From assembly GCF_000696575.1 (NCBI RefSeq), contig NZ_JMSQ01000008.1, positions 310,001 through 374,000 of the forward strand: a DNA stretch of 64,000 nucleotides, given 5' to 3'. The notes under the pieces are model-generated. The model saw only the letters and a program-made list of their open reading frames with translations, did not search any database and was not told the origin of the DNA. The translations under genes were made by a program, and so were the position numbers. Of this stretch, positions 36,406-46,848 are shown in pieces (position 1 is the stretch's first letter; each line of letters opens with the position of its first letter). Source of the DNA: Siccibacter colletis (lineage in GTDB: Bacteria > Pseudomonadota > Gammaproteobacteria > Enterobacterales > Enterobacteriaceae).

Positions 36406-37506
36406 CTAAAGCCTCATGGGCATGACGACATAGGCTGCGGATGTACTCGCCGCATCTTCAATCTGCACGCTCGACACCGAGTCCGTCAGCAAAATCCGCA
36501 CGTTTTCGCACTTCAGCGCGTTCAGCACATCCAGCACGTAACTCACGTTGAAGCCGATTTCCATCTCGGTGCCTTCGTAGGCGACGTCGAGGATCTCTTC
36601 CGCTTCTTCCTGTTCCGGGTTGTTGGCGGTGATTTTCAGCTGGTTCTGGCTGACATACAGACGCACGCCGCGGAATTTCTCGTTCGAGAGAATGGCCGCA
36701 CGGGCAAACGCCTGCTTAAGAATGTCGCAGCCGGCATCGAGGTGCTTATCGGGATTTTTCGGCAGTACGCGACGATAATCCGGGAAGCGGCCATCAACCA
36801 GCTTGGAAGTAAAGATGTAGTCGCCTACGTGAGCGCGAATGTTGTTGCTACCAATCTGCACGCGCAGCGGGTTTTCGCCGCCGTCGAGCATACGCATCAG
36901 CTCAATAACGCCTTTACGCGGCACGATCACCGAATGGTTGGGCAGCGATACGCCGATAGGCATGGAACAGACCGCCAGACGGTGACCGTCGGTGGCGACG
37001 GTACGCAGCTCTTCGCCTTCGGTTTCAAACAGCATCCCGTTGAGGTAGTAGCGAACGTCCTGATGCGCCATTGAAAACTGGGTCGCTTCAATCAGGCGCT
37101 TCATGGTGGCCTGCGGCAGCGTGAATTCAACGTTGCTCTGCCAGTCGTCCAGATTCGGGAAATCCGCCGCCGGGAGCGTGGAGAGCGAGAAGCGGCTGCG
37201 CCCGGAGCGCACCAGCATGCGGTCGCCCTCAAGCTGCACCGCGATTTCCGCGCCTTCCGGCAGACCACGACAGATATCAAACAGCTTACGCGCCGGAACC
37301 GTGGTCGCGCCGGGTTCGTGCGGCGACACCAGCGCCACCCGCGCGATCATTTCCATTTCCAGATCGGTGCCGGTCAGCGATAGCGTACCGTCCGCGACTT
37401 TCAGCAGCAGGTTACCGAGGATAGGCAGCGTCGGACGACCGCCCAGCGGGCCGCTTACCTGTTGCAGCGGCTTTAAGAGATGTTCACGTTCTACGGTAAA
37501 TTTCAT
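36406..37506 (-). CDS. dnaN: DNA polymerase III beta sliding clamp
   Basis: A 366-residue three-domain clamp that tethers Pol III and binds many partners. The start MKFTVEREHLLKPLQQVSGP, the interior RSRFSLSTLPAADFPNLDDW and the C-terminus SAAYVVMPMRL, which forms the partner-binding pocket, are the conserved enterobacterial sequence. Only four bases separate it from dnaA. Confidence 0.97.
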   Translation of the reverse strand: MKFTVEREHLLKPLQQVSGPLGGRPTLPILGNLLLKVADGTLSLTGTDLEMEMIARVALVSPHEPGATTVPARKLFDICRGLPEGAEIAVQLEGDRMLVRSGRSRFSLSTLPAADFPNLDDWQSNVEFTLPQATMKRLIEATQFSMAHQDVRYYLNGMLFETEGEELRTVATDGHRLAVCSMPIGVSLPNHSVIVPRKGVIELMRMLDGGENPLRVQIGSNNIRAHVGDYIFTSKLVDGRFPDYRRVLPKNPDKHLDAGCDILKQAFARAAILSNEKFRGVRLYVSQNQLKITANNPEQEEAEEILDVAYEGTEMEIGFNVSYVLDVLNALKCENVRILLTDSVSSVQIEDAASTSAAYVVMPMRL

Positions 37507-37510
37507 AGCG

Positions 37511-38902
37511 TCACGAAGATAATGTTCTGATTAAATTGGAAAAATCTTCTTTGATATCATGGCTCTCTTCACGCAGCTGTTCGATTTTACGACAGGCGTG
37601 GAGCACAGTGGTATGGTCGCGCCCACCAAAAGCATCGCCGATCTCCGGCAGGCTATGGTTGGTCAACTCTTTTGCCAGTGCCATCGCCATCTGGCGCGGG
37701 CGGGCAACGGACCGCGAGCGTCGTTTCGACAGCAGGTCCGCCACTTTAATTTTGTAGTACTCGGCCACCGTTTTTTGAATGTTATCGATGGTGACCAGTT
37801 TTTCCTGAAGCGCCAGCAGATCGCGCAGCGCTTCACGTACAAAGTCGATGGTAATTGCGCGCCCGGTAAAGTTGGCGTTAGCAATCACGCGATTCAGTGC
37901 CCCTTCCAGCTCACGCACGTTGGAGCGCAGGCGCTTGGCAATAAAGAAGGCCACTTCACCCGGCAGACGAATGTCGTTTTCGTCGGCCTTTTTCATCAGG
38001 ATCGCCACGCGGGTTTCCAGCTCGGGCGGCTCGATCGCCACCGTCAGCCCCCATCCGAAACGGGATTTGAGACGATCTTCCACACCGTTGATCTCTTTCG
38101 GATAACGATCCGAGGTGAGAATGATCTGCTGATTGCCTTCCAGCAGGGCATTAAAGGTATGGAAAAATTCTTCCTGGGATCGTTCTTTATTAGCAAAGAA
38201 CTGAATGTCATCGATCAGCAGCGCATCCACTGAACGGTAGTAGCGTTTGAACTCTTCAATGGCGTTGTTTTGCAGCGCTTTGACCATGTCCTGTACGAAG
38301 CGCTCGGAGTGCATGTACACCACTTTGGCATTGGGCTTGCGCGCCATGATGCCATTGCCGACCGCATGCAGCAGGTGGGTTTTACCCAGCCCGGTGCCGC
38401 CATAAAGGAACAGCGGGTTATAGGCGCCGCCCGGGTTATCCGCCACCTGACGCGCCGCCGCGCGGGCGAGCTGGTTCGATTTACCTTCAACGAAGTTATC
38501 GAAGTTGTGTTTCAGGTTGACGTTCGAGCGGTAGGACGGCTCGGCGGGCGCGGGCATGTTATCCCAGCTCGGACGCGCGGGGGCCGCGCTGCGAACGGCC
38601 TGCGCCTGTGCGGGCGCTGCCTGGCTGTTTACCGGCGCGCGCTGCGGCTGCGTTGCCGGCTTGCTGCCCACTTCAAAACGCAGCAATGGCGCATCGGTAC
38701 CGCAGAAATCGTTTAACAGTCCGTTGATATTGTTGAGGTATTTGTCCCTGACCCAATCGAGCACAAAACGGTTTGGCGCGTACAGGGCCAGCGTGTTATC
38801 GCTCAGTTCCGCCTGTAGGGGGCGTATCCACATACTGAATTCTGTGGCTGGTAACTCATCCTGCAATCGGGCAAGACACTGCTGCCAAAGCGAAAGTGAC
38901 AC
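37511..38902 (-). CDS. dnaA: DnaA, chromosomal replication initiator
   Basis: A 463-residue AAA+ initiator. A GTG at 38902 gives (M)[19 protein letters not shown], the conserved start; the upstream in-frame extension is not conserved. Domain I spans about 1-85, a Pro/Ala-rich linker reaches about 130, the AAA+ domain has Walker [19 protein letters not shown] and Walker [13 protein letters not shown], and domain IV binds DnaA boxes ([19 protein letters not shown]). First gene of the dnaA-dnaN-recF-gyrB cluster and divergent from rpmH. Confidence 0.97.
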   Translation of the reverse strand: MSLSLWQQCLARLQDELPATEFSMWIRPLQAELSDNTLALYAPNRFVLDWVRDKYLNNINGLLNDFCGTDAPLLRFEVGSKPATQPQRAPVNSQAAPAQAQAVRSAAPARPSWDNMPAPAEPSYRSNVNLKHNFDNFVEGKSNQLARAAARQVADNPGGAYNPLFLYGGTGLGKTHLLHAVGNGIMARKPNAKVVYMHSERFVQDMVKALQNNAIEEFKRYYRSVDALLIDDIQFFANKERSQEEFFHTFNALLEGNQQIILTSDRYPKEINGVEDRLKSRFGWGLTVAIEPPELETRVAILMKKADENDIRLPGEVAFFIAKRLRSNVRELEGALNRVIANANFTGRAITIDFVREALRDLLALQEKLVTIDNIQKTVAEYYKIKVADLLSKRRSRSVARPRQMAMALAKELTNHSLPEIGDAFGGRDHTTVLHACRKIEQLREESHDIKEDFSNLIRTLSS

Positions 38903-39387
38903 GGCGGACTCCACTCGAACAAAGTCGACAATTAAAGACGAAGACTGAAACATTCATGATTGTGTGACACACGCCGGTAAGACCACGACGGGGTGGCGTG
39001 CGTACCGCTATTTTATAGGCGGTTTGTCTGATGCTGCCTGGTTCCGGCAACGATCAGGGCCGGGGATCATAACGTAAAGCGAGCCAGAGATCTTCTGTTT
39101 CTCACAGTTTCTTCCCGATTTATCCACAGGGCGGATCGAGAAGTGGTAAGTGTAATCGATCATTTGTTCTGTGCGGCATGATTCCTGCCTTATATTGCCA
39201 AATTTTCCGATCGATGAACCATTTTGGGTGAAAGGATCGCACGAAGATCCGGCGCGATCCTTGCGCTTTAAACCGAAGCCCGTATAATTCTCCACCCGGC
39301 GCGTTTTGCCGTATGAATGGCCTTCCGGTTTCGCTGAATTTTCGCCCGTTTTTCGGGGGTAAAAGCAGGAGAGATAAGGAAAGTGAA
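38903..39387. promoter_or_regulatory. dnaA promoter region with DnaA box
   Basis: The 616-base divergent gap between dnaA and rpmH has no gene. A perfect DnaA box TTATCCACA lies at 39120-39128, where E. coli has its autoregulatory box between the two dnaA promoters. Several GATC sites near 39050 and 39155-39270 would make it sensitive to Dam methylation and SeqA. Exact dnaA promoters were not assigned. Confidence 0.7.
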
Positions 39388-39416
39388 TTGACTCCGGAGT
39401 GTACAATTATTACAAT
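39388..39416 (+). promoter_or_regulatory. rpmH promoter
   Basis: TTGACT (39388-39393), a 17-base spacer and TACAAT (39411-39416) form a near-consensus sigma70 promoter about 100 bases upstream of rpmH, suited to a strongly expressed ribosomal gene. Confidence 0.8.
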
Positions 39417-39506
39417 CCGGCCTCTTTAATCATCCACACTGAGGCGTCGGTCTTTCGCTAAGCCGTTCGGACAAACGCACAAGTCAGTGAAATTTTTCAA
39501 GTTTAG

Positions 39507-39659
<153 letters not shown>

Positions 39660-39676
39660 TAAAAGCTAACCCCTGC

Positions 39677-40036
39677 GTGGTTAAGCTCGCATTTCCCAGG
39701 GAGTTACGTTTGTTAACTCCCCATCATTTCACTTTCGTCTTCCAGCAGCCGCAACGGGCTGGCACGCCGCAAATCACCATCCTCGGCCGCCTTAATTCGC
39801 TGGGGCATCCCCGTATCGGTCTTACCGTCGCCAAGAAAAACGTCAAGCGCGCGCACGAACGCAATCGGATTAAACGTCTGACGCGTGAGAGCTTCCGTTT
39901 GCGTCAGCATGAACTTCCGCCTATGGATTTCGTGGTGGTGGCGAAGAAGGGGGTTGCAGACCTCGATAACCGCGCGTTAATGGAAGCACTGGAAAAACTA
40001 TGGCGCCGCCATTGTCGCCAGGCTCGCGAGTCCTGA
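39677..40036 (+). CDS. rnpA: RNase P protein component
   Basis: A 119-residue basic protein that assists the catalytic RNA of RNase P in maturing tRNA 5' ends. It starts at a GTG ([20 protein letters not shown]) and contains the RNR motif ([18 protein letters not shown]). The 3' end overlaps yidD by 37 bases. Confidence 0.97.
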   Translation: MVKLAFPRELRLLTPHHFTFVFQQPQRAGTPQITILGRLNSLGHPRIGLTVAKKNVKRAHERNRIKRLTRESFRLRQHELPPMDFVVVAKKGVADLDNRALMEALEKLWRRHCRQARES

Positions 40037-40257
40037 TAGGCCTGATCAGGGTCTATCAACGCCTGATTAGTCCGCTTCTCGGGCCGCATTGCCGTTTTAC
40101 CCCAACCTGTTCGCACTACGGAATTGAGGCGTTACGCAGGTTTGGAGTGATAAAAGGCAGTTGGTTGACAGTGAAACGCGTATTAAAATGCCACCCTTTA
40201 CACCCGGGTGGAGACGACCCCGTCCCGCCAGGACCTTACGATACCAGAGAACACTAA
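40000..40257 (+). CDS. yidD: YidD, membrane protein insertion efficiency factor
   Basis: An 85-residue peripheral inner-membrane protein with three conserved cysteines in [14 protein letters not shown] and [11 protein letters not shown]. It improves YidC-dependent membrane insertion. It sits inside the rpmH-rnpA-yidD-yidC-mnmE cluster, overlapping rnpA and ending two bases before yidC. Confidence 0.95.
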   Translation: MAPPLSPGSRVLIGLIRVYQRLISPLLGPHCRFTPTCSHYGIEALRRFGVIKGSWLTVKRVLKCHPLHPGGDDPVPPGPYDTREH

Positions 40258-40259
40258 CG

Positions 40260-41903
40260 ATGGATTCGCAACGCAATCTTCTTGTCATCGCTTTGTTGTT
40301 CGTGTCTTTCATGATCTGGCAAGCCTGGGAGCAGGATAAAAATCCTCCTCAGACTCAGCAGACCACGCAGACTACGACCACCGCAGCGGGTAGCGCCGCC
40401 GACCAGGGCGTACCGGCCAGTGGCCAGGGAAAACTCATTACGGTTAAAACGGATGTCCTCTCCCTTACCATCAACACCCGTGGTGGTGACATCGAGCAGG
40501 CACTGTTAACTGCCTACCCGAAAGAGCTGGGTTCTTCTGAGCCGTTCCAGCTGCTGGAAACGACGCCAGAGTTCCTGTATCAGGCGCAAAGCGGCCTGAC
40601 CGGTCGCGACGGCCCGGATAATCCGGCAAATGGTCCGCGTCCGCTCTACAACGTTGATAAAGACGCGTTCGTTATCGCTGATGGCCAGAACGAACTGGCG
40701 ATCCCGATGACCTTCACCGATGCGGCGGGCAACACCTTCACCAAAACCTTCACCCTGAAACGCGGTGAATATGCGGTAGACGTAAGCTACAGCGTGAACA
40801 ACGCCGGCGCGAAACCGCTGGAAGTGGCAAGCTTCGGTCAGCTCAAGCAGTCCATCAATCTGCCTTCTCACCGCGATACCGGCAGCAGCAACTTTGCGCT
40901 GCATACCTTCCGCGGCGCGGCGTACTCCACCCCGGACGAGAAGTATGAGAAATATAAATTCGACACCATTGCTGATAACGAAAACCTGAACGTCAACGCC
41001 AGCAACGGCTGGGTAGCGATGCTTCAGCAGTATTTCGCTACCGCATGGGTTCCACGCACTGCGGGCACCAACAATTTCTATACCGCAAATCTGGGTAACG
41101 GCATTGCGGCGGTTGGCTACAAATCTGCACCGGTACTGGTACAGCCAGGCCAGACAGGCGCGCTGAACAGCACCCTGTGGGTCGGCCCGGAAATCCAGGA
41201 CAAAATGGCGCAGGTTGCACCGCACCTTGACCTGACCGTTGATTACGGCTGGTTGTGGTTCATCTCTCAGCCGCTGTTCAAGCTGCTGAAATGGATCCAC
41301 GGCTTCCTGGGCAACTGGGGCTTCGCGATTATCGCTATCACCTTCATCGTACGTGGTGTGATGTACCCGCTGACGAAAGCGCAGTACACCTCGATGGCGA
41401 AGATGCGTCTGCTGCAGCCGAAGATTCAGGCCATGCGCGAGCGTCTGGGTGATGACAAGCAACGTATGAGCCAGGAGATGATGGCGCTCTATAAAGCAGA
41501 GAAAGTGAACCCGCTGGGTGGTTGCTTCCCGCTGCTGATTCAGATGCCGATCTTCCTTGCGCTGTACTACATGCTGATGGGCTCAGTTGAGCTGCGCCAT
41601 GCGCCGTTCGCCCTGTGGATCCACGACCTGTCCGCGCAGGACCCGTACTACATCCTGCCGATCCTGATGGGCGTGACCATGTTCTTCATCCAGAAGATGT
41701 CACCGACCACCGTGACCGACCCGATGCAGCAGAAGATCATGACCTTTATGCCGGTCATCTTCACGGTCTTCTTCCTGTGGTTCCCGTCCGGTCTGGTGCT
41801 GTACTATATCGTCAGCAACCTGGTGACCATCCTTCAGCAGCAGCTGATCTACCGCGGTCTGGAAAAACGTGGACTGCATAGCCGCGAGAAGAAAAGCTCC
41901 TGA
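40260..41903 (+). CDS. yidC: YidC membrane protein insertase
   Basis: A 547-residue inner-membrane insertase. An N-terminal anchor ([20 protein letters not shown]) is followed by a periplasmic beta domain to about 340 and the five-helix catalytic core, with the positively charged groove arginine in [20 protein letters not shown] and the coiled hairpin [20 protein letters not shown]. It inserts small proteins such as AtpE alone and others with SecYEG. The start at 40260 is the conserved one; an open frame upstream lies within yidD. Confidence 0.97.
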   Translation: MDSQRNLLVIALLFVSFMIWQAWEQDKNPPQTQQTTQTTTTAAGSAADQGVPASGQGKLITVKTDVLSLTINTRGGDIEQALLTAYPKELGSSEPFQLLETTPEFLYQAQSGLTGRDGPDNPANGPRPLYNVDKDAFVIADGQNELAIPMTFTDAAGNTFTKTFTLKRGEYAVDVSYSVNNAGAKPLEVASFGQLKQSINLPSHRDTGSSNFALHTFRGAAYSTPDEKYEKYKFDTIADNENLNVNASNGWVAMLQQYFATAWVPRTAGTNNFYTANLGNGIAAVGYKSAPVLVQPGQTGALNSTLWVGPEIQDKMAQVAPHLDLTVDYGWLWFISQPLFKLLKWIHGFLGNWGFAIIAITFIVRGVMYPLTKAQYTSMAKMRLLQPKIQAMRERLGDDKQRMSQEMMALYKAEKVNPLGGCFPLLIQMPIFLALYYMLMGSVELRHAPFALWIHDLSAQDPYYILPILMGVTMFFIQKMSPTTVTDPMQQKIMTFMPVIFTVFFLWFPSGLVLYYIVSNLVTILQQQLIYRGLEKRGLHSREKKSS

Positions 41904-41923
41904 TAGCTTGATTCTTTAAGCTG

Positions 41924-41958
41924 AAACAAGGCGGTCATTTGACCGCCTTGTTTGTTTT
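41924..41958 (+). terminator. yidC terminator
   Basis: Perfect 13-bp stem (41924-41936 with 41941-41953), a 4-base loop and a T-rich tail, between yidC and mnmE. Confidence 0.85.
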
Positions 41959-41997
41959 TGTCGCCCTGTATTTCGCGCCTAACCCGAAGAGATAATC

Positions 41998-43362
41998 ATG
42001 AACCACAACGACACCATCATCGCTCAGGCTACTCCTCCGGGACGTGGCGGCGTGGGTATCCTGCGTATTTCTGGCCTCAAAGCCCGCGAGGTAGCCCAGG
42101 CCGTGCTCGGCAAGCTGCCGAAACCGCGCCATGCCGACTACCTGCCGTTTAAGGACGCCGACGGCACGGCGCTGGATCAGGGTATTGCGCTGTGGTTCCC
42201 CGGCCCGAACTCTTTTACCGGCGAAGACGTGCTGGAGCTGCAGGGTCATGGCGGCCCGGTGATCCTCGACCTGCTGCTTAAACGCATTCTGGCGCTGCCC
42301 GGCGTGCGTATCGCTCGTCCAGGTGAGTTCTCCGAGCGCGCGTTTCTTAACGATAAGCTCGATCTGGCTCAGGCAGAAGCCATCGCCGACCTGATCGATG
42401 CCAGTTCTGAGCAGGCGGCCCGCTCGGCGCTTAACTCGTTGCAGGGAGCGTTTTCCGCGCGAGTAAATCACCTTGTGGAAGCACTTACTCACCTGCGCAT
42501 CTACGTCGAAGCGGCTATCGACTTTCCGGACGAGGAGATCGACTTTCTGTCAGACGGCAAAATTGAAGCGCAGCTTAATGCCGTAATGGGCGATCTCGAC
42601 GCGGTACGCGCCGAAGCGCGACAGGGCAGTCTGCTGCGCGAGGGCATGAAGGTGGTAATTGCCGGGCGTCCAAACGCCGGGAAATCAAGCCTGCTGAATG
42701 CGCTGGCGGGCCGCGAGGCAGCGATCGTTACCGATATTGCCGGCACCACCCGCGACGTATTGCGCGAGCATATTCATATCGACGGTATGCCGCTGCATAT
42801 TATCGACACCGCCGGTCTGCGTGAAGCCAGCGATGAAGTGGAGCGTATCGGCATCGAACGCGCGTGGAACGAGATCGAACAGGCGGACCGCGTACTGTTT
42901 ATGGTAGACGGGACCACCACCAGCGCCGTTGACCCGGCTGACATCTGGCCGGATTTTATTGCCCGACTGCCAGCGAAGCTGCCGATCACCGTGGTGCGTA
43001 ACAAAGCGGACGTCACCGGCGAAACGCTGGGCCTCAGCGAAGTGAATGGTCACTCACTGATTCGCCTGTCGGCGCGTACCGGTGATGGCGTGGACGTGCT
43101 GCGTAACCATCTTAAAAGCAGTATGGGCTTTGATACCAATATGGAAGGCGGCTTCCTGGCACGCCGTCGTCACCTGCAGGCGCTGGAGCAGGCTGCGGCG
43201 CATCTCGAACAAGGTAAGGCACAGCTGCTGGGTGCCTGGGCCGGCGAGCTGCTGGCCGAAGAGCTGCGCCTGGCGCAGCAGAGCCTGAGTGAGATCACCG
43301 GGGAATTTACCTCCGACGATCTGCTGGGCCGCATCTTCTCCAGCTTCTGTATAGGTAAGTAA
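41998..43362 (+). CDS. mnmE: MnmE, tRNA uridine-modifying GTPase
   Basis: A 454-residue enzyme that, with MnmG, installs (carboxymethyl)aminomethyl groups on U34 of certain tRNAs. The N-terminal tetrahydrofolate-binding domain begins [20 protein letters not shown]. The G domain has [17 protein letters not shown] (G1), the DIAGTTRD K-loop, [13 protein letters not shown] (G3) and VRNKADV (G4). The C-terminus IFSSFCIGK carries the catalytic cysteine of the C(I/L)GK motif. A strong terminator precedes it, so it may have its own promoter. Confidence 0.97.
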   Translation: MNHNDTIIAQATPPGRGGVGILRISGLKAREVAQAVLGKLPKPRHADYLPFKDADGTALDQGIALWFPGPNSFTGEDVLELQGHGGPVILDLLLKRILALPGVRIARPGEFSERAFLNDKLDLAQAEAIADLIDASSEQAARSALNSLQGAFSARVNHLVEALTHLRIYVEAAIDFPDEEIDFLSDGKIEAQLNAVMGDLDAVRAEARQGSLLREGMKVVIAGRPNAGKSSLLNALAGREAAIVTDIAGTTRDVLREHIHIDGMPLHIIDTAGLREASDEVERIGIERAWNEIEQADRVLFMVDGTTTSAVDPADIWPDFIARLPAKLPITVVRNKADVTGETLGLSEVNGHSLIRLSARTGDGVDVLRNHLKSSMGFDTNMEGGFLARRRHLQALEQAAAHLEQGKAQLLGAWAGELLAEELRLAQQSLSEITGEFTSDDLLGRIFSSFCIGK

Positions 43363-43411
43363 TCACTCACGAACCGCTCCGCCAGCGTGGCGGAGCAGCA
43401 GGAGGACTGCG

Positions 43412-43981
43412 ATGACGCCCGAGGCGCTGGATGCCCTCTATACGCAAACCTCACGCCAGACGCTGGCGACGCTGCTGGCAGAGATTAACGCGATGAGTGA
43501 CGGCGATGCGCTGGCCGACGCGATGCCGGTCAACGGCCTGCATTTCACCTTCCTGCCCATCATGCTGCCGCACTACCGTCCGGGAGAGCGTCCCAAACAC
43601 CTCGATCTGTTGAAGCGTCTGTGGCAGGAATACTGTACCGCTCAGCCGCTGACCATTTCCCGCCTGCGGCTGGTGGCGCTTCCGTCACAGCTGCTGCTGG
43701 CGGGCATTCCGGACCCGCACAGCCTGCGCCAGCGCAGCGCGTTTGCCGATGCATTGCTGAAAACGCCCCTGGCACCGGGCCTGCTGGCGCGTCATGCATC
43801 GACACCGCTACCGGCACCTTTCTGGCACAGCACGCTGTTACGCTATCGGGCGCAGCGCCTTCCTGAACCGCTTCGCAGCTACTTTATCCGCCATCAGCAT
43901 CGTGAATTCGGTAGCGTTAGCGCGCCCGTCAGGCTGGTCATGGCCAACTATAACTGGACGGTGGTGCAGCCCATTACATGA
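43412..43981 (+). CDS. Unrecognised soluble protein downstream of mnmE
   Basis: A 189-residue protein starting MTPEALDALYTQTSRQTLAT, preceded by AGGAGG. It is leucine- and proline-rich, without a signal peptide or membrane helices, and contains GLHFTFLPIMLPHYRPGERP and a basic C-terminal part (YFIRHQHREFGSVSAPVRLV). I do not recognise the family. E. coli K-12 has tnaCAB after mnmE; this gene occupies that place here. Codon use looks native. It may be an old lineage-specific gene; no function is proposed. Confidence 0.65.
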   Translation: MTPEALDALYTQTSRQTLATLLAEINAMSDGDALADAMPVNGLHFTFLPIMLPHYRPGERPKHLDLLKRLWQEYCTAQPLTISRLRLVALPSQLLLAGIPDPHSLRQRSAFADALLKTPLAPGLLARHASTPLPAPFWHSTLLRYRAQRLPEPLRSYFIRHQHREFGSVSAPVRLVMANYNWTVVQPIT

Positions 43982-44168
43982 TCAATTTTTGTTCGCGTTT
44001 TATAATTAAAGAATATATATAATACCCTTTTGTAAAGCTGACCCTTGGGTCTTCCCTTCGCGGAGATTCCGCATTAAAAGAAAGCAGGGATTGCAGCATC
44101 ATCGGCAATCATGGTTTCACAGCATCATCTGACCCAGTCATTCACCGACCATTATCACGGAGCGACAA
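43982..44168. other. Intergenic region upstream of yieE
   Basis: AT-rich for the first 50 bases (a TATATATAAT stretch could serve as -10), then two small palindromes, GACCCTTGGGTC and GCGGAGATTCCGC. Probably the yieE-chrR promoter region; no regulator site is recognised. Confidence 0.4.
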
Positions 44169-44915
44169 ATGGCAACGCATTTTGCACGAGGGATTATTAA
44201 CGGCGGGCACCTCGATTCCACCCGGCTCTCTGCCGCCAGCCTGCAACAGGCGCAACAGATGCCGGAGCATCGCCGCGCACGCTTTCTGGCGTCCCGCTCG
44301 CTGCTGGCCGAGCTGATGTTTATGCTGTACGGCGTGCACGAGCTGCCGGAGATCGTGGTCGCCAGCAACGGGCGTCCCGGCTTTAGCGATCCTTCGCTGG
44401 CCGATTTTTCTCTCGCCTATGCCGGAAATATGGTGGGTGTCGCAATCACCACCGAAGGACGCTGCGGTCTGGATATGGAGTTGCAGCACGCTACGCGTGG
44501 ATTCCACCACCCGCAATCCCACCGCAATCACCACTTCACCAGCAACGAAACCATCTGGATTAACAATCAGAACGATCCGCACGAAGCCGGGGCGCAGCTG
44601 GTCACCTTACGTCAGAGCGTGCTGAAGCTGTGCGGGCGCTGTCATGATGAGAGCCAGCCGCTGCAGCTGTTGCCCGGCTCTGGCCGTCTGCGCATGGCCG
44701 GTGAGCCTGAAATCGAAGCGCTGAGCGATGCCGAAGATATACTTATCTGGGCGATAGCCGTGACTCCTGCCATTGAGCACGTCAAACTCTGGGAGTTCGA
44801 CACGCATAAAGGCTGGAGCAACCTTAGCGAGGTGTTGAAGCAGCGCCCGTCTGCCGAGACGCGCGTGATGCGTTTCACCAGTCTACCGCTGGAAAAAACG
44901 CCGATCGCGAACTGA
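44169..44915 (+). CDS. yieE: YieE, 4'-phosphopantetheinyl transferase-like protein
   Basis: A 248-residue Sfp/AcpT-type protein (MATHFARGIINGGHLDSTRL). HRRARFLASRSLLAELM, then NGRPGFSD and GRCGLDMELQHATR show the superfamily pattern, with the Mg-binding D and E of GxDxE present. Such enzymes transfer the phosphopantetheine arm from CoA to a carrier protein; no carrier gene is nearby and E. coli YieE has no settled substrate. It forms a likely operon with yieF, 30 bases on. Confidence 0.85.
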   Translation: MATHFARGIINGGHLDSTRLSAASLQQAQQMPEHRRARFLASRSLLAELMFMLYGVHELPEIVVASNGRPGFSDPSLADFSLAYAGNMVGVAITTEGRCGLDMELQHATRGFHHPQSHRNHHFTSNETIWINNQNDPHEAGAQLVTLRQSVLKLCGRCHDESQPLQLLPGSGRLRMAGEPEIEALSDAEDILIWAIAVTPAIEHVKLWEFDTHKGWSNLSEVLKQRPSAETRVMRFTSLPLEKTPIAN

Positions 44916-44945
44916 TTTTTAACTGACAACATCAGGACGTTTTCT

Positions 44946-45512
44946 ATGGCCGAAAGCATGAAAGTTGTGACGTTACTGGGAAGCCTGCGCAAAGGCTCGT
45001 TCAACGCAATGGTCGCCAGTACGCTGCCAAAAATCGCGCCGGAAGGCATGACCGTTTCCGCCCTGCCGTCGATCCGCGACATCCCCATTTACGATGCCGA
45101 CATTCAGCAGGAAGAGGGTTTTCCCGCGTCGGTGGAGGCCATCGCCGAACAGATCCGCGCGGCGGACGGCGTAGTAATTATTACCCCGGAATATAACTAC
45201 TCGGTGCCTGGCGGCCTGAAAAATGCTATCGACTGGCTCTCGCGTCTGCCGGAACAGCCGCTGGCGGGTAAGCCGGTCCTCATCCAGACCAGTTCAATGG
45301 GGGCTATTGGCGGCGCGCGCTGCCAGTATCACCTGCGTCAGATCCTGGTGTTCCTCGATGCAATGGTGATGAACAAGCCAGAGTTTATGGGCGGCGTGAT
45401 CCAGAATAAGGTCGACCCGCAGACCGGCGAGGTCGTGGACCAAAGCACGCTCGATCACCTCTCCGGCCAGCTGACGGCTTTCAGTAAATATATTCAGCGC
45501 GTAAAAGCCTGA
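44946..45512 (+). CDS. chrR: NADPH-dependent FMN quinone/chromate reductase
   Basis: A 188-residue flavodoxin-fold enzyme (E. coli YieF/ChrR). The FMN phosphate loop is TLLGSLRKGSFNAMVA; the isoalloxazine-binding ITPEYNYSVPGGLKNAIDWL is the family signature. It performs two-electron reduction of quinones and can reduce chromate and uranyl. A clear terminator follows at 45519. Confidence 0.93.
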   Translation: MAESMKVVTLLGSLRKGSFNAMVASTLPKIAPEGMTVSALPSIRDIPIYDADIQQEEGFPASVEAIAEQIRAADGVVIITPEYNYSVPGGLKNAIDWLSRLPEQPLAGKPVLIQTSSMGAIGGARCQYHLRQILVFLDAMVMNKPEFMGGVIQNKVDPQTGEVVDQSTLDHLSGQLTAFSKYIQRVKA

Positions 45513-45518
45513 ATCCGG

Positions 45519-45541
45519 GCCTCCTGCAGGAGGCTTTTTTA
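45519..45541 (+). terminator. yieF/chrR terminator
   Basis: The palindrome GCCTCCTGCAGGAGGC (45519-45534) is followed by T6, 7 bases past the stop codon. Confidence 0.85.
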
Positions 45542-45627
45542 TTCTCGTAAGATGTGTAAATTTATTTCCTGAATGAATTGTGATTTGTTATAACATCACA
45601 CTTTATTTTTATCAGGATAGTTTTGTT

Positions 45628-46776
45628 ATGTCTGGGGTTTTATCGCGTCGTCTCGTTGCTATTGATGCGCTGCGTGGTCTGGTGATGCTGCTGATGCTGC
45701 TCGACCACGTGCGTGAAACGTTCTTTCTGCATCGTCAGGTGGGCGATCCGATGGACGTCACCACCACCGAACCGGCGCTGTTTATTGGCCGCACGCTGGC
45801 GCACCTGTGCGCACCGGTTTTCGTCTTCCTGACCGGCCTCTCGGCGGCACTTTACTGGCAGAAAACCTCATCGCTGAAGAAGACCGCAGAGTTTCTGTTC
45901 AAACGCGGTCTCGTGCTGATCCTGCTGGAAATCACGCTGGTTAACTTCGCCTGGACCTTCCAGTTTCCGCCGTCGGTGGTCTATCTGCAGGTGATCTGGG
46001 CGATTGGCCTGAGCATGGTGGCGCTGAGCGCACTGATTTGGCTGCCAGCGGGCGTTCTGCTGCCGTTAGCGGTAGTGATTATCGCCGGGCATAACCTGCT
46101 GGACGGCATTCATGCCGCGCCGGGCTCTTTCTGGGCCATTCCCTGGGCGATTCTGCACGACCGCGGCTGGATTGAACTGGGTGATGCGATGCGCATACGG
46201 ACTTCTTATCCGGTGCTGCCGTGGATCGGCGTTATTTCGCTGGGCTTCCTCGCCGGGCGCTTCTATCGCGCGGAGATGACGACCCACCAGCGTCAGCGCT
46301 TGCTGGCCATGACCGGCGTTGCCGCGCTGGCGGCGTTTGTGGTGCTGCGTCTGATTAACGGCTACGGCGAAAAGCCGTGGGTGAGCGGTGAAAACAGCGT
46401 GCAGACGGTGATGAGTTTCTTCAACATCACTAAGTACCCGCCGTCGCTGATGTTCCTGCTACTGACCCTGAGCCTCGGCCTGCTGCTGCTGGCGCTGTTT
46501 GAGCGCTTCCAGGATAAACAGCTGCTGGTATGGATTGGCCTGTTTGGTGCGGCACCGATGTTCTTCTATCTGCTGCATCTCTACGTGCTGAAGGCGCTGT
46601 ATCTGATGGCGGTGGCTATCTGGGGACTGAACCACGGCGAATTCTTCGGCTTCGACACCGTGTGGCAGGTGTGGCTGGGCACCATCGCCCTTGCTGCTGC
46701 GCTGGTGGTGCCGGTGCGCCGCTTTGCCGCGTTCAAAGCGCGCCGCCGCGATATCACCTGGCTTAAATACTTCTGA
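45628..46776 (+). CDS. DUF1624 / heparan-acetyltransferase-like membrane protein
   Basis: A 382-residue polytopic protein of about ten helices. The N-terminus RRLVAIDALRGLVMLLMLLD with a following HV is the DUF1624/acyltransferase-like signature, where an R-G motif opens helix 1; HLCAPVFVFLTGLSAALYWQ and FFYLLHLYVLKALY are further conserved helices. The ATG at 45628 has AGGA about 12 bases upstream; earlier in-frame codons lie in the promoter. Related proteins transfer acyl groups across membranes; no substrate is known here. E. coli K-12 has no gene between yieF and yieG, so this is a lineage addition. Confidence 0.75.
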   Translation: MSGVLSRRLVAIDALRGLVMLLMLLDHVRETFFLHRQVGDPMDVTTTEPALFIGRTLAHLCAPVFVFLTGLSAALYWQKTSSLKKTAEFLFKRGLVLILLEITLVNFAWTFQFPPSVVYLQVIWAIGLSMVALSALIWLPAGVLLPLAVVIIAGHNLLDGIHAAPGSFWAIPWAILHDRGWIELGDAMRIRTSYPVLPWIGVISLGFLAGRFYRAEMTTHQRQRLLAMTGVAALAAFVVLRLINGYGEKPWVSGENSVQTVMSFFNITKYPPSLMFLLLTLSLGLLLLALFERFQDKQLLVWIGLFGAAPMFFYLLHLYVLKALYLMAVAIWGLNHGEFFGFDTVWQVWLGTIALAAALVVPVRRFAAFKARRRDITWLKYF

Positions 46777-46784
46777 TAAAAAAA

Positions 46785-46806
46785 GCCAGTCGGCAGACTG
46801 GCTTCT
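46785..46806 (+). terminator. Terminator of the DUF1624 gene
   Basis: Stem GCCAGTC (46785-46791) with GACTGGC (46796-46802), loop GGCA, T-rich tail; an A-run on its other side may allow action on both strands. Confidence 0.75.
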
Positions 46807-46816
46807 TCGATATGAC

Positions 46817-46840
46817 GGGCAGCGCAGGCTGCCCTTTTTT
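46817..46840 (+). terminator. Second hairpin terminator before adeP
   Basis: Stem GGGCAGC (46817-46823) with GCTGCCC (46828-46834), loop GCAG, then T6. Oriented to stop plus-strand transcription before it enters antisense to the permease gene. Confidence 0.75.
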
Positions 46841-46848
46841 ATGCCTGA

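Noticed and set aside
39118-39130. DnaA box as a sign of oriC
   Set aside because: A single perfect box in the dnaA-rpmH gap fits dnaA autoregulation. The enterobacterial oriC lies beyond atp near mnmG, outside this window, and no AT-rich 13-mers or box cluster is seen.
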